Shown in pieces: positions 23,816-32,597 of a stretch of DNA of 49,994 nucleotides. Position 1 is the stretch's first letter. Each line of letters opens with the position of its first letter. Below the pieces are notes generated by a model. That model was not told the origin of the DNA, ran no database searches, and saw nothing but the letters and a program-made list of their open reading frames with translations. The stretch is from Bacillota bacterium. Its GTDB lineage: Bacteria; Sysuimicrobiota; Sysuimicrobiia; Sysuimicrobiales; Segetimicrobiaceae. The stretch lies in NCBI GenBank assembly GCA_021324255.1, contig JAJPJL010000008.1, positions 1 to 49,994 on the forward strand. The letters run 5' to 3'. The position numbers and the translations under genes were made by a program.

Positions 23816-24568
23816 TTACCGGCCGAAGACCCAGCCGCCGTTGACGTGCAGCACCTCCCCGGTGACGAACGAGGCCTCGGGCGACGCCAAGTAGTGCACG
23901 GCGGCCGCGATGTCCGCGGGGACTCCGGCGCGCCCGGTCGGTGTCTGCGCGATCGTGCGCTGCCGGCGCTCGTCGGTCATGCGATCCCCGAAGAACTCGG
24001 TCTCCAGGACCAGCCCGGGCGCGACGGCATTCACCGTGATGCCCTCGGGCGCGAGTTCCTGCGCAAACGCGTAGGTCAACCCGACGATCCCGGCCTTGGC
24101 GGCCGAGTACATGTCGCCGCCGCCGCGGTACGCGGCGATCGAGCTCATGTTGATGATGCGACCGCCCGGGCGCCGCAACCAGCCGCGTAGCGCATGGATC
24201 ATCAGGTAGGCACCCGTCAGGTTCGCGTCGAGCGTGCGGCGGGCGTAGGCCGCCACCTCTTCCAAGCTCGCATCGGCGCCGAGGGCCAGCGCGCCGCCGG
24301 CGTTGTTGACGAGCACGTCGCCGGTCTGCGCGACGTCGGCCCGAAGCCACGCCACCGTATCGTCGATCTGCCGGGGAACGGTGATGTCGCAGACGCGCCA
24401 CAGGACCCTCATGGACGACCGCGCGGAGAGGTCCGCCGCGGTCGCGGCCAGCACGTGCTCGCGCCGCCCGAGGATCACGACCCGGTCGCCTCCCCGCGCA
24501 AATGCGGCCGCCGCGGCGCGTCCGATGCCGGTGCCGCCGCCGGTGATCACGACCACACGTGGATCCAT
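23816..24568 (-). CDS. Short-chain dehydrogenase/reductase (FabG-like)
   Basis: A classical SDR of 250 residues: TGGGTGIGRAAAAA binds the cofactor, an Arg after the second strand (LGRRE) suggests NADP, NNAGG follows, Ser in INMSSIAAYRG and Y-x3-K in MYSAAKAG form the catalytic site. FFGDRMTDERRQRTIA is the flexible lid. Substrate unknown. The ATG at 24568 is set by GAGGAGG 6 bases upstream. It is divergent from the marR gene and shares its operator region, so it is probably the target that MarR represses. Confidence 0.92.
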   Translation of the reverse strand: MDPRVVVITGGGTGIGRAAAAAFARGGDRVVILGRREHVLAATAADLSARSSMRVLWRVCDITVPRQIDDTVAWLRADVAQTGDVLVNNAGGALALGADASLEEVAAYARRTLDANLTGAYLMIHALRGWLRRPGGRIINMSSIAAYRGGGDMYSAAKAGIVGLTYAFAQELAPEGITVNAVAPGLVLETEFFGDRMTDERRQRTIAQTPTGRAGVPADIAAAVHYLASPEASFVTGEVLHVNGGWVFGR

Positions 24569-24698
24569 CGACGCCTCCTCGGCGGCTCCCGGGGGCTCGT
24601 CCGCCCGACGCTGCCACCCCGGCCGGCGCCGCGCTCGTGGGAGCCGCATCCCGGCCGCCCCGGCACGCGGGCGGGGCCGGGCCTGCGGGGAAATTAGT

Positions 24699-24736
24699 TT
24701 GATGCTCAAGTTAATTATACCTTGAAGGTCAAGGTA
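24699..24736. promoter_or_regulatory. Double palindromic operator between the SDR and marR genes
   Basis: Two TTGA-N3-TCAA palindromes lie 23 bases apart centre to centre (24699-24709 and 24722-24732). The second is extended to TACCTTGA-AGG-TCAAGGTA (24718-24736). It covers the -35 of marR and abuts the -10 of the SDR gene, the layout of MarR autoregulation. Confidence 0.85.
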
Positions 24737-24749
24737 ATTCTGGTATGCT
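24714..24749. promoter_or_regulatory. Divergent promoters of the SDR and marR genes
   Basis: Plus strand: TTGAAG (24722-24727), 16-base spacer, TATGCT (24744-24749) with TGG before it; marR starts 11 bases later. Minus strand: TATAAT (24719-24714) for the SDR gene, with no clear -35. Confidence 0.65.
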
Positions 24750-24760
24750 GACCGGTAACG

Positions 24761-25402
24761 ATGGCGCGACGACACGCCGAGGCCGCCGCGGCGGTCCGGG
24801 ACACGGTGGACCGCGAGCTCGCGGCCTGGCTCGCCGAGTTGCCCGGTGTCGACGGCCAGATCGAGGCCGTCCGCATGCGCCTGCTCCGCTTAGGCCGCCA
24901 ACTGGAGCGGAGCCTCGCCGCAACCGCGCGGGCCCACGGGATCACGCTGGGAGACTGGGAGACGCTCTCGGCCCTGCGCCGGGCGGGGCCGCCGTACGTC
25001 GTCAGTCCGGGACGCCTTGCCCGCAACCTCGGCGTGACATCGGGGACGATGAGCGTCCGGCTGGCCCGCCTCCTGCACGCCGGCCTCATCGAGCCGGTCA
25101 CGCGCGGGACCGACGGCCGCGAGAAGCCGGTCCGGTTGACGCCGGCGGGATACCGGACGTGGCGAACGGCGACGGACGCACGCACCCGCCGGGAAGCGGC
25201 GGTGATCGGGGGCGCGCTCTCCGGCACGGCGCTCCGCGCGCTCAACGACCTTCTGCGCCGCCTCATGCGGCGATTCGAGTCGCGGTTCGGAGCGGCGCCT
25301 CCGCGCGGCGCGCTACGGCGAGCCACGGCGGATCGAATCGCCGGCGCACGTCGCCGCATCCCGTTGAAAGACCGCCGGGCACACGCGCGGCAACGGCGCT
25401 GA
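24761..25402 (+). CDS. MarR family transcriptional regulator
   Basis: The 213-residue protein has a winged helix in the middle: LGDWETLSALRRAGPPYVVSPGRLARNLGVTSGTMSVRLARL is helix-turn-helix, and LIEPVTRGTDGREKPVRLTPAGY is the wing. Helical parts before and after give the dimer. MarR proteins usually release DNA on binding a small aromatic or lipophilic ligand. The divergent SDR is the likely target. No ribosome site precedes the ATG and the -10 is only 11 bases away, so the transcript may be nearly leaderless. The Arg-rich C-terminal 45 residues are longer than usual. Confidence 0.88.
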   Translation: MARRHAEAAAAVRDTVDRELAAWLAELPGVDGQIEAVRMRLLRLGRQLERSLAATARAHGITLGDWETLSALRRAGPPYVVSPGRLARNLGVTSGTMSVRLARLLHAGLIEPVTRGTDGREKPVRLTPAGYRTWRTATDARTRREAAVIGGALSGTALRALNDLLRRLMRRFESRFGAAPPRGALRRATADRIAGARRRIPLKDRRAHARQRR

Positions 25403-25836
25403 CGGGCAGCACGTCGTCGGGCGCCCAGATCTGCCGCGCATTTCGCAGGGGACGCGCACGAGCGTCCATAAGTATCCGCAGGTTGCGTGGCTGTGGCATC
25501 CGCGTCGCTGTACAGCGGCGCCGTGCCCCCATGCTCGCGTGCTCGCAGACGCCGGTTCGCGAACCACGGGGACACGGCAACAAGGCGTGGCGCCGGCACG
25601 CCGGCGCCACGCCGCGGGTGCGGATGGCCACGATCACGTGCCGGCCGGCACCACGCGGCCGTCCGGCCGCGCTCGTGCGGGTGGCAACGACCGCACGCCG
25701 GGCCGACACCGCTATTATTCCATCACGCCTGCGCGAGGTGCCGGTGACGACGCTACCGGGAACCAGCTCTCGATTCAATCGTCCCGTCCGAACGCTCGAC
25801 GGCCGAGCCGCGTCCGCGACCGCGCCGGAGGCGGTA
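25403..25836. other. 434-base intergenic region with strong inverted repeats
   Basis: It contains a 12-base palindrome GGTTCGCGAACC (25554-25565), a 13-base stem with loop CACG at 25584-25613, and a TATTAT near 25715 that may serve as a -10 for the glycosyltransferase gene. Open frames crossing it show no domain; they look like non-coding frames. Confidence 0.45.
25584..25613. terminator. Strong GC hairpin after marR
   Basis: GGCGTGGCGCCGG pairs perfectly with its complement around a 4-base loop. It lies 180 bases after marR and has no T-run, so factor-independent termination is doubtful. Confidence 0.35.
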
Positions 25837-27270
25837 GTGAACGAGCCGTCGCCGACGGCTGTGAGGCGTCTCGTCTGGATCATCGCCATCGGCACGGCGG
25901 CGCGGGCGGCCGTGGCGGCGCGTTTTCCGATCCACCCCGACGAAGCCTACTACTGGTTGTGGGCGCACCACCCCGCGTTGGGGTATCTCGATCAACCCCC
26001 GATGGTCGCCTACCTCATTCTCCTCGCGACCCGTCTCGGCGATGCCGTCATCTGGATCCGGCTGCCGTCTCTCTTGTTGGGCGCGGCCACGAGCTACGCG
26101 CTCTTTCTCCTCGGCCGGGACTTGTTCGACGACCGCGCGGGCCTCGTCGCCGCGGGGCTCTTCCAGATCGTCCCGATCCTCATGTTCGGCGGCATCATGG
26201 CGGTCCCCGATGCCCCTATGTATCTCGCCTGGGTGCTCGCCCTGCGGTTTGTTTGGCAGGCGCTCCACGGGCGCCCCCAACGCTGGCGCGCCGCCGGGCT
26301 CGCGATGGGCCTCGGGCTGCTCAGCAAGTTCTACATGGCGTGGCTCGCCCTCGGCATGCTCCTCTACATCGTCCTGGATGCCAGATCATGGCTGCGCCGC
26401 GTCCAGCCGTACCAGGGCGCGATTATCGCGCTGGCGTTGGTGCTCCCGGTCGCGTACTGGAATCTGCATCACCACTGGGCGAACATCCGGTTCCTCCTCG
26501 ACGACCGACCGCGACCGCGGCAGGGTCTCGCCGGCTTCGAGACCTTTTGGCTGACGTTGCCCTACGTCGCCTTTCTCACGCCCGCGTTTGTGTGGGCGTT
26601 TTGGACAACGCTGCGGCGCGCGCAGGACGAGCGATTCCGCTATCTCTGCTGGACCAGCCTCCCGGCCGTGGCCTTTCCCATCGTGGTCGCCGCGGCCGGC
26701 GTGGCCCGGGGCCATTGGTGGGGACCGGTCTACCTCCAACTTGCGGTCGTCGTCGGGGTGCTGTGGAACCGGGCGGTCGCCGCGATGGCGGCCGGCAACG
26801 CCCTGGTCGTCGGCTGTGCGATGGCGCTCGCCGTGGCCGGTCTCTCCTCGGTGCCTCCTCTCTCGTTCCTGTCGTACCTGTACGGCTGGAACACCGTGGC
26901 CCAGCGGGTCGAACAGCAAATGAGGCAGCTCGATGCGGCCACGATTGTGGTGACGGATCGCTACAGCATCGCGGCGGCGCTCAGTTACTACGGCAACCTG
27001 CGGTACCCGGTGCTGCTCGCCGGCGCCACCGATCCCGCGTCTGTCTGGCCGCGGTTCAAGGACTATCGAAACGCGAACGGCGTGGGCGTCACGTATTCCG
27101 CATTTCCGTGGGCGCGATGCTTTCGCCGGAGCGAGAATGCCGGCCCGGTACCGGCGCAGCCGTACCGGCGGCTGCGCGTGGTCAAGTTGTACGGCCTTTT
27201 CGCCGACTGCCCGCGCGGACCCCGGCCACACTCAACCACTGACACGGGCGCCGGCGGACCGGGAAGATGA
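25837..27270 (+). CDS. GT39/ArnT-like integral membrane glycosyltransferase
   Basis: This 477-residue protein has about eleven membrane spans. The first outer loop holds HPDEAYYWLWAHHPALGYLDQ, the D-E motif that defines dolichyl/undecaprenyl-phosphate-sugar dependent transferases (GT39, GT83). The second loop has GGIMAVPDAPMYLAW. Such enzymes move a sugar from a lipid carrier to protein or lipid outside the cytoplasm. The C-terminal 110 residues (ATIVVTDRYSIAAALSYYGN) form an outer domain seen in bacterial relatives. GTG at 25837 follows GGAGG by 6 bases. Acceptor unknown. Confidence 0.86.
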   Translation: MNEPSPTAVRRLVWIIAIGTAARAAVAARFPIHPDEAYYWLWAHHPALGYLDQPPMVAYLILLATRLGDAVIWIRLPSLLLGAATSYALFLLGRDLFDDRAGLVAAGLFQIVPILMFGGIMAVPDAPMYLAWVLALRFVWQALHGRPQRWRAAGLAMGLGLLSKFYMAWLALGMLLYIVLDARSWLRRVQPYQGAIIALALVLPVAYWNLHHHWANIRFLLDDRPRPRQGLAGFETFWLTLPYVAFLTPAFVWAFWTTLRRAQDERFRYLCWTSLPAVAFPIVVAAAGVARGHWWGPVYLQLAVVVGVLWNRAVAAMAAGNALVVGCAMALAVAGLSSVPPLSFLSYLYGWNTVAQRVEQQMRQLDAATIVVTDRYSIAAALSYYGNLRYPVLLAGATDPASVWPRFKDYRNANGVGVTYSAFPWARCFRRSENAGPVPAQPYRRLRVVKLYGLFADCPRGPRPHSTTDTGAGGPGR

Positions 27271-27313
27271 CCCGGCGTCCGCCTTGCGCAACGCCACGCG
27301 ATAGAGTGAGCGT

Positions 27314-27832
27314 ATGCCAGCCTCGAACGTAGACTTCGCGTACTTCTTCGACTATCTCGTCCGCGCCCGGGGGACACTTCTCGGGTGGATCCGCGGGCAG
27401 CCGGCGGTGTTCGCGCAGCGATTCCCGATCGGCCTCGGGACCATCCAGGCTACGCTCGTCCATATCGCGTCCTCGGAGTATGGCTACGTGCACCGTCTCC
27501 GCGGCCGGGGCCACCTCCCGGAGGACAACCCGTTCGACTACGAGCGGTTGCCGGACCTGGAACCGTTTCTCGCCGCGTGGGACCGGCAACGGCCCGCGAC
27601 GCGCGAAGCGCTGGCGGCCATTGGAGATCCCAACCGGCCCGTCGAATACATCACGAAGTTCTTCACGCCGCCGATGCGCGTTCGCACGGTGGCCGGCGGC
27701 ATCGCCGGACAGCTCCTGTTCCACGAAATCCATCACCGGGCGCAAGTCATGGCGATGCTGCGCCACGCCGGGGTTCGAGCGGAAAATCTGGACTACGCAC
27801 TCCTCATGGTGGAACGCGTGCCACTCGGCTGA
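27314..27832 (+). CDS. DinB/YfiT-like four-helix metal protein
   Basis: The 172-residue protein has the DinB helical pattern. Three His positions expected to bind a metal are seen: TLVHIASSEYGYVHRL and LLFHEIHHRAQVMAML. Members range from bacillithiol/mycothiol-type S-transferases to damage-inducible proteins of unknown function. Nothing here separates these. It begins 43 bases after the glycosyltransferase; TAGAGT five bases before the ATG could be a -10 of a leaderless message, but it is weak. Confidence 0.87.
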   Translation: MPASNVDFAYFFDYLVRARGTLLGWIRGQPAVFAQRFPIGLGTIQATLVHIASSEYGYVHRLRGRGHLPEDNPFDYERLPDLEPFLAAWDRQRPATREALAAIGDPNRPVEYITKFFTPPMRVRTVAGGIAGQLLFHEIHHRAQVMAMLRHAGVRAENLDYALLMVERVPLG

Positions 27833-27936
27833 GCGGACCGCCGCGGCCGCGTCGTCCTGGAGGTGATGAAGATGGGGGAAGCCGCTGCCCGCGGCGCCGC
27901 CCCGCATCGGGAAGCCCCCGGCGCGGTAACGCCCCA

Positions 27937-29565
27937 TCACGTCCCGCCCGCGGCGCGCTCCGGCACGGCCGTGGCATGCCGGCACTTGCGCCACAGGGGG
28001 TCCGCCGACACGGCGCGGCGGCGCTCCGGGGCGCGTGGCGCCTGGATCCCCGCGCCGTTGATGGCCGCGCCGAGCACCAGGAGCGCGGCGCTGATGAGCA
28101 TGGCCAGGTGATACGCGCCGGTCGACGCGGCGCGCGCCGCGGTCCGGACAGCGTCCGGCGCGTCCGGCGGCACGGGGTTGAGCGGCGCAATCCGCTGGCG
28201 CATCCCCGCGGACGCCATGTCGAGGCCCGGAGCGTGGGCGCCGAGCAGCCCATAGAAGGCGGTCGTGACGGCGATGAAGATGAGGGCGACGGCGAGCTGC
28301 GGTCCCACGTCGGAGATGGCCGTGTTGATCGCCGATGCGATGCCCGCGTGCTCGGTCGGCACCGAACCCATGACCGTGGCCGTAAGCGGCGCCACCATGA
28401 TCATGGCGCCGAGGCCGAACAAGACAAACCCGGGGAGCAGGTGCGTCGCGTAGGCTCGCGGTGGGACCAGCGTGGCGATCTCCCCGGGCCGCATCGCCCA
28501 GGCCGCGCTCTCTGGCGGAACCTGGGCCAGCCACAGCGCGCCGAGCGCCATGAGGGCCGGGCCCGCCGTCATGAACCACCGCGCCCCGTGACGCCCGGCG
28601 AGCGCGCCGAACCGCGCCGAAAACAGCGCCATGAAGATCGCGCCCGGAACCGTGGCGATGCCGGCGGCGGCGGCCGTATATCCGAGCGTTCCCTGCATGA
28701 ACAGCCCGGAATAGTAGAAGATCACCGCCAGCGCGGCGTAGATCACCAGCGTCGAGAGGTTGGCGACCGTGAAGTTGCGAGACCGAAACAGCGCAGGCGA
28801 GACGAGCGGATGGGGCGCGCGCAGCATGCGCACGGGGAGCAGCGCGGCGGCCGCGCACCCGACGCCGAGCGCCAGGAACGTGTCCGGGCCGTGCCACGCG
28901 TGTTGCTGCCCTGAGATCGTCCCGAAGACGAGCCCGCCCACCGCGAGCGCCGAGAGGACCGTGCCGATGATGTCGAAGCTTGCCGGGGCGGTCTCGTCAC
29001 GGCTCTCCCGCACACATCGCTGCGCCAACCACCACGTCAGGGCGACCAGCGGCACGTTGATCAAAAACACCGCCCGCCACGACACCGCGTCGACCAGCAA
29101 CCCGCCGACGAACGGCCCGAGGATGGCCAGCCCGGCGGAAGCGCCGGACCAGATGCCGAACGCGCGGCCCTGCTCTTCGCCCTCGAACGTCTGGGTGATG
29201 AGCGCGAGCGAGCCGGGCACGATGAAGGCGCCGGCGATCCCCTGCAGCACCCGGAACGCGACCAACCATTCCAGCGTGGGCGACAGGCCGCTCAGGATGG
29301 ATGCGACGCCGAATCCCAGCACGCCGGCCGAAAACATCCGGCGCCGCCCATAGAAGTCCGTGAGTCCCCCGGCGAGGATCAGCAGCGCGCTCTCGGCCAG
29401 GAGGTACCCATTGTAGACGTAGGACTGGCCTTCCAGGACGCCAAACACATGCGCCGGAAGGTCGCGCCCGATCCGCGGCAATGCCACGGTCACCACGGTG
29501 GAGTCCAAAAACACCACGGAGGAGCCGAGAATTGCCGCGATGAGCGTGCCGGTCCGAGCGCTCAC
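27937..29565 (-). CDS. MFS drug/metabolite exporter, DHA2 (EmrB/QacA) type
   Basis: Fourteen predicted membrane spans over 542 residues. The N-terminal segment SSVVFLDSTVVTVALPRIGRDL holds the D-S-T motif of DHA2 exporters; motif A is GGLTDFYGRRRMFSAGVLGF, and motif C is around GPFVGGLLVDAVSWRAVFLINVP. These proteins expel drugs or metabolites in exchange for protons. The substrate cannot be read from sequence. The gene follows the second M14-like deacylase by 44 bases on the same strand, so it might export a product of it, which is speculation. GTG start. Confidence 0.92.
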   Translation of the reverse strand: MSARTGTLIAAILGSSVVFLDSTVVTVALPRIGRDLPAHVFGVLEGQSYVYNGYLLAESALLILAGGLTDFYGRRRMFSAGVLGFGVASILSGLSPTLEWLVAFRVLQGIAGAFIVPGSLALITQTFEGEEQGRAFGIWSGASAGLAILGPFVGGLLVDAVSWRAVFLINVPLVALTWWLAQRCVRESRDETAPASFDIIGTVLSALAVGGLVFGTISGQQHAWHGPDTFLALGVGCAAAALLPVRMLRAPHPLVSPALFRSRNFTVANLSTLVIYAALAVIFYYSGLFMQGTLGYTAAAAGIATVPGAIFMALFSARFGALAGRHGARWFMTAGPALMALGALWLAQVPPESAAWAMRPGEIATLVPPRAYATHLLPGFVLFGLGAMIMVAPLTATVMGSVPTEHAGIASAINTAISDVGPQLAVALIFIAVTTAFYGLLGAHAPGLDMASAGMRQRIAPLNPVPPDAPDAVRTAARAASTGAYHLAMLISAALLVLGAAINGAGIQAPRAPERRRAVSADPLWRKCRHATAVPERAAGGT

Positions 29566-29609
29566 GGCCTGGGCGCGACGCCGCGCCGCCCGCCGCGCGG
29601 CGCGGGGCG

Positions 29610-30566
29610 TCAGGGAAGCGCGGCCACGGCGAACATCGGATCGCCCGGGTTCGTGGCCGGCACCGTCACCGTGAACAGCACCAGCCCCGCCGCCGGCGCC
29701 GTGATCTCGGCGAGGCGCGTCCCGAAGTAGTCCCGCGTCTCGCCGACACGCTGCCCCGCCGTCACCCGATCCCCGGGGCGGATCGATGGGTAGAACAACC
29801 CGGTGTGCGACGAGCTGACCCAGTGCAGTTCGGTCAACACCGTGATCGGCGCGACGCGCTCCGGCGTGCCCGGCGTCATCCCGAGATGCCGCAGGACGTT
29901 ACGCAGCCCGCGCATGTGGATCTCGAGCGCTTCGGGCTCCAGCAACCCCTGCCCGCCGGCCTCCGTCAAGATCGCGGGAATCTTGTGCTGAGCGGCCGCG
30001 GCATAGGTGCCGCCGCCGACCCGTCCCTGCACGACGTACTCGATGCCGTAGACGCGGGCGAGCTCGAGCGCGGCCGCGTCGACGTCGGGCGCCCCGGACT
30101 GGACGATGATCGTAAACGGCAGCAGGGCCTCGTTGATGTCGCCCCCATGGAGGTCCACGAAGTAGTCGCCGCGGGCGATCACCTCGCTAAACAGCGTGTG
30201 CGCCAGGCGCTCGCTCGCGGTCCCCGCCGGATTGCCCGGAAAGACGCGGTTCGGGTTCTTGCCGTCGAGCGGACAGATGTAGATGTTTCGCCCTTGGAAC
30301 GCCGGCACATCGACGATGTGGATCACGACCACCTGCCCCCGCAGCTCGCGCGAATCAAGCTGCGCCGCGGTGCGAATCGCAGCCTCGATCCCCGGGTACT
30401 CCCCGCCGTGCACGCCGGCGGTGATGCTGAGCCGCGGCCCCGGAGCCGCGCCGTTGACGACGGTCACGGGCATCCGGATGGGCGTCCCGGGGACGTCCAG
30501 GTATCCCGTCGCCTTGCCGCCGGGGCGCGCCGCCGCGGATCCTACCACGAGCGTGTCGCCGGCCAT
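29610..30566 (-). CDS. Succinylglutamate desuccinylase/aspartoacylase-like (M14) protein
   Basis: This complete 318-residue protein belongs to the same family as the partial gene at 1-608. Zinc ligands are His53 and Glu56 in GVHGGEYPGIEAA and His in YFVDLHGGDINEAL. PLDGKNPNRVFPGNPAGT is the substrate loop and ILTEAGGQGLLEPEA holds the likely catalytic Glu. The last 90 residues form a beta-barrel-like extension (THTGLFYPSIRPGDRVTAGQ) as in AstE-like proteins. The substrate is not known. The ATG at 30566 has GGAGG 7 bases upstream. Confidence 0.9.
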   Translation of the reverse strand: MAGDTLVVGSAAARPGGKATGYLDVPGTPIRMPVTVVNGAAPGPRLSITAGVHGGEYPGIEAAIRTAAQLDSRELRGQVVVIHIVDVPAFQGRNIYICPLDGKNPNRVFPGNPAGTASERLAHTLFSEVIARGDYFVDLHGGDINEALLPFTIIVQSGAPDVDAAALELARVYGIEYVVQGRVGGGTYAAAAQHKIPAILTEAGGQGLLEPEALEIHMRGLRNVLRHLGMTPGTPERVAPITVLTELHWVSSSHTGLFYPSIRPGDRVTAGQRVGETRDYFGTRLAEITAPAAGLVLFTVTVPATNPGDPMFAVAALP

Positions 30567-30673
30567 CGTATCCCTCCGCCGACCGGCGCGAGCGTGGCCG
30601 CGTCCGGTCGCTCGTATGGTGGCTCGGTCCCGGTCCTCCGGCCTTCGCCGGGAGCAACGACGCGGAGCCGGCT

Positions 30674-31381
30674 TCAGGCCGGCGCCGCGGCCGCGCCGAT
30701 CCTCGCCTCGAGATCGCCGAGGGAGACCGGCGTCAGCGCGATCCGCAGCGTCTCCGCCAGGGCGCGTTCGACTCCCGGCCGCACGTCGCCGACGGCGATC
30801 GCGCGCCCGAGCAGCCGGGCCATCGACGTCACCGGCTTGCCGAGACCGCACGGGTTGATCAGGGCGAAATGCTCGAGCGCCGGATCCACGTTGAGCGCAA
30901 ACCCGTGCATGGTGACGCGGCGCTTGACCGCGACCCCGATCGCGGCGATCTTCGCGCCCGCGACCCACGCCCCGGGGAACCCGCGTACCCGCTCGGCGAG
31001 GATCCCCCACGGCGCGAGCGCCGCGATCAAGGCCCCCTCGAGCAGCCGCACGTAGCGCACCACGTCCTCGTCGAGCGCGCGCAGATTGAGGATGGGGTAG
31101 CCGACAAGCTGGCCCGGCCCATGGTACGTCACATCGCCGCCGCGCTCCACGTGGTGGACGTCGATGCCGCGCGCGGCGAGCGTCTCCGCCGGCGCCAGCA
31201 CGTTGGACACGCGCCCGGCGCGGCCGACCGTGATCACCGGCGGATGCTCCACCATCAGGACGACGTCGGGAATCTGTTCCGCCTGGCGCGCGGCCACAAG
31301 CGCCCGCTGCAGCGCCCATGCGTCGCTGTAGGCCATCCGGCCACCGTTGACGAGCCACGCCGTCCGCATCTCCGGCACCAT
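30674..31381 (-). CDS. lipB: Lipoyl(octanoyl) transferase
   Basis: LipB moves the octanoyl group from acyl carrier protein to the lipoyl domains of 2-oxoacid dehydrogenases and the glycine cleavage system. The signature RGGDVTYHGPGQLVGYPI is intact, followed by KIAAIGVAVKRRVTMHG with the catalytic Lys, and INPCGLGKPVTSM with the catalytic Cys. Length of 235 residues is normal. ATG at 31381 or 31369 are both possible; neither has a strong ribosome site. No lipA is in the window. Confidence 0.95.
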   Translation of the reverse strand: MVPEMRTAWLVNGGRMAYSDAWALQRALVAARQAEQIPDVVLMVEHPPVITVGRAGRVSNVLAPAETLAARGIDVHHVERGGDVTYHGPGQLVGYPILNLRALDEDVVRYVRLLEGALIAALAPWGILAERVRGFPGAWVAGAKIAAIGVAVKRRVTMHGFALNVDPALEHFALINPCGLGKPVTSMARLLGRAIAVGDVRPGVERALAETLRIALTPVSLGDLEARIGAAAAPA

Positions 31382-31430
31382 CACCCGCCGCGCCGCCCCC
31401 GGCCCAGGGTGCCCGCCGCGTCCAGGGTGC

Positions 31431-31880
31431 CTAACGACGCCCCGGGCGCGCCCATGCCGCCAGCACGGCGATCCCGCCGACGAACAGCACGATCTCCAGC
31501 ACGGTGTACGCGGTGTGGAGCGGCCGGATCGCGGCGTAGCGGGGATCGTGCGAGCGATGGACAAAGTCGAGCCCGTGCGCCAAGCGAGTGATGGCGGGCG
31601 TGAGGTACGTCGCCTGCGCGACGACCACGACGAGCATGAGCACGAGCACCCAGATGGTCCAGCGGGCGCTCTGCGCCACCAACGCCGCGGCGAGGGCCAC
31701 CAGGGCGAGCGCGAGCTCGACGCGGTTGAACCGCTCGAACAGCGCCTGGCCCACACGCACCGCCTGGTTGCGGTCGAGGAGCGCGAACCGGGTGGGCGCA
31801 TCGATGAAGTCGAGCGCCGCCATGCCGCCGATCCAGAACGCCAGCGCCAGGGTCCGAACCACCCCGGCCAGGGCCACCAT
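31431..31880 (-). CDS. DUF4149-like integral membrane protein
   Basis: A 149-residue protein with four membrane spans. The start VVRTLALAFWIGGMAALDFIDAPTRFALL and the middle NRVELALALVALAAAL resemble the DUF4149 pattern, where a conserved F-x-x-x-x-P-x-x-F sits after the first helix. Function unknown. ATG at 31880 follows a G-rich site. It lies between lemA and lipB on the same strand with about 50-120 base gaps. Confidence 0.65.
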   Translation of the reverse strand: MVALAGVVRTLALAFWIGGMAALDFIDAPTRFALLDRNQAVRVGQALFERFNRVELALALVALAAALVAQSARWTIWVLVLMLVVVVAQATYLTPAITRLAHGLDFVHRSHDPRYAAIRPLHTAYTVLEIVLFVGGIAVLAAWARPGRR

Positions 31881-31997
31881 GCTCCACCCCCAAGGGGAAT
31901 CGCCGGGTCCGCCGGCATGCGCCGCGGCACCGTGCGCGCGGCGCGAACGGGTCCACCGCTCGGTTTCGCTGGGCACCGGCGCAAGGCCTGTCACGCC

Positions 31998-32597
31998 TCA
32001 TCTCGACGGCAAGACGACGCGGGGCGGCGCGGCGGCGCCGGGCCCGGCCTCGAAATACGGGCGGACGCGAAATCCGGCGGCCCGGGCGACGAGCGACGAC
32101 GGCACGCGGAGGACCAGCGTGTCGTACGCGAGCACGCGATCGTTGTAGCGGCGCCGCTCCACGGCGATCCGATTCTCCGTTCCCGCGAGCTCGTCCATCA
32201 GCCGGAGCACCGTGTCGTTGCTGCGCAGCTGCGGCGAGGCCTCGACCACGGCAACGAGGCGTCCGAGCGGGCGCTGGAGCGCGTCGGCCGCCCGCACCCG
32301 ATCGGCAGATCCGGGGGGCGCGGATAGATAGGCGTCGCGCGCCCGGGCCACATCCTCGAGGACGCTCCGCTCCTGCGTGAGGTAGCCGCGCAGCGCCGCC
32401 ACGAGCGATGGAACGAGGTCGACGCGCCGCTGGTACTGCACCTCCACCTGCGCCCACTGCGTGTCCGCCGCGAGCCGCGCCCGCACCAGGTGATTGTACG
32501 TCGCCGTGGCCCACGCGCCCACCCCGGCGACGACGGCGGCCGCCACGAGCGCGGCGACCGCGGCGCCGCGCCCGGCGGGCCCCCGAGGCGCGCTCAT
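31998..32597 (-). CDS. LemA family protein (second copy)
   Basis: One N-terminal membrane helix (VAALVAAAVVAGVGAWATATYNHLV) is followed by the LemA helical bundle: WAQVEVQYQRRVDLVPSLVAALRGYLTQE, LGRLVAVVEASPQLRSND and AVERRRYNDRVLAYDTLVLRVPSSLVA. LemA proteins are membrane-tethered with an outer helical part and unknown biochemistry; they often pair with TPM-domain proteins, as here. The ATG overlaps the stop of the TPM gene (ATGA). It is more diverged than the copy at 33921-34499. Confidence 0.9.
   Translation of the reverse strand: MSAPRGPAGRGAAVAALVAAAVVAGVGAWATATYNHLVRARLAADTQWAQVEVQYQRRVDLVPSLVAALRGYLTQERSVLEDVARARDAYLSAPPGSADRVRAADALQRPLGRLVAVVEASPQLRSNDTVLRLMDELAGTENRIAVERRRYNDRVLAYDTLVLRVPSSLVARAAGFRVRPYFEAGPGAAAPPRVVLPSR

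Noticed and set aside
25263-25895. Long minus-strand frame opposite marR and the glycosyltransferase start
   Set aside because: Arg/Ala-rich sequence typical of antisense frames in GC-rich DNA; both plus-strand genes have clear families.
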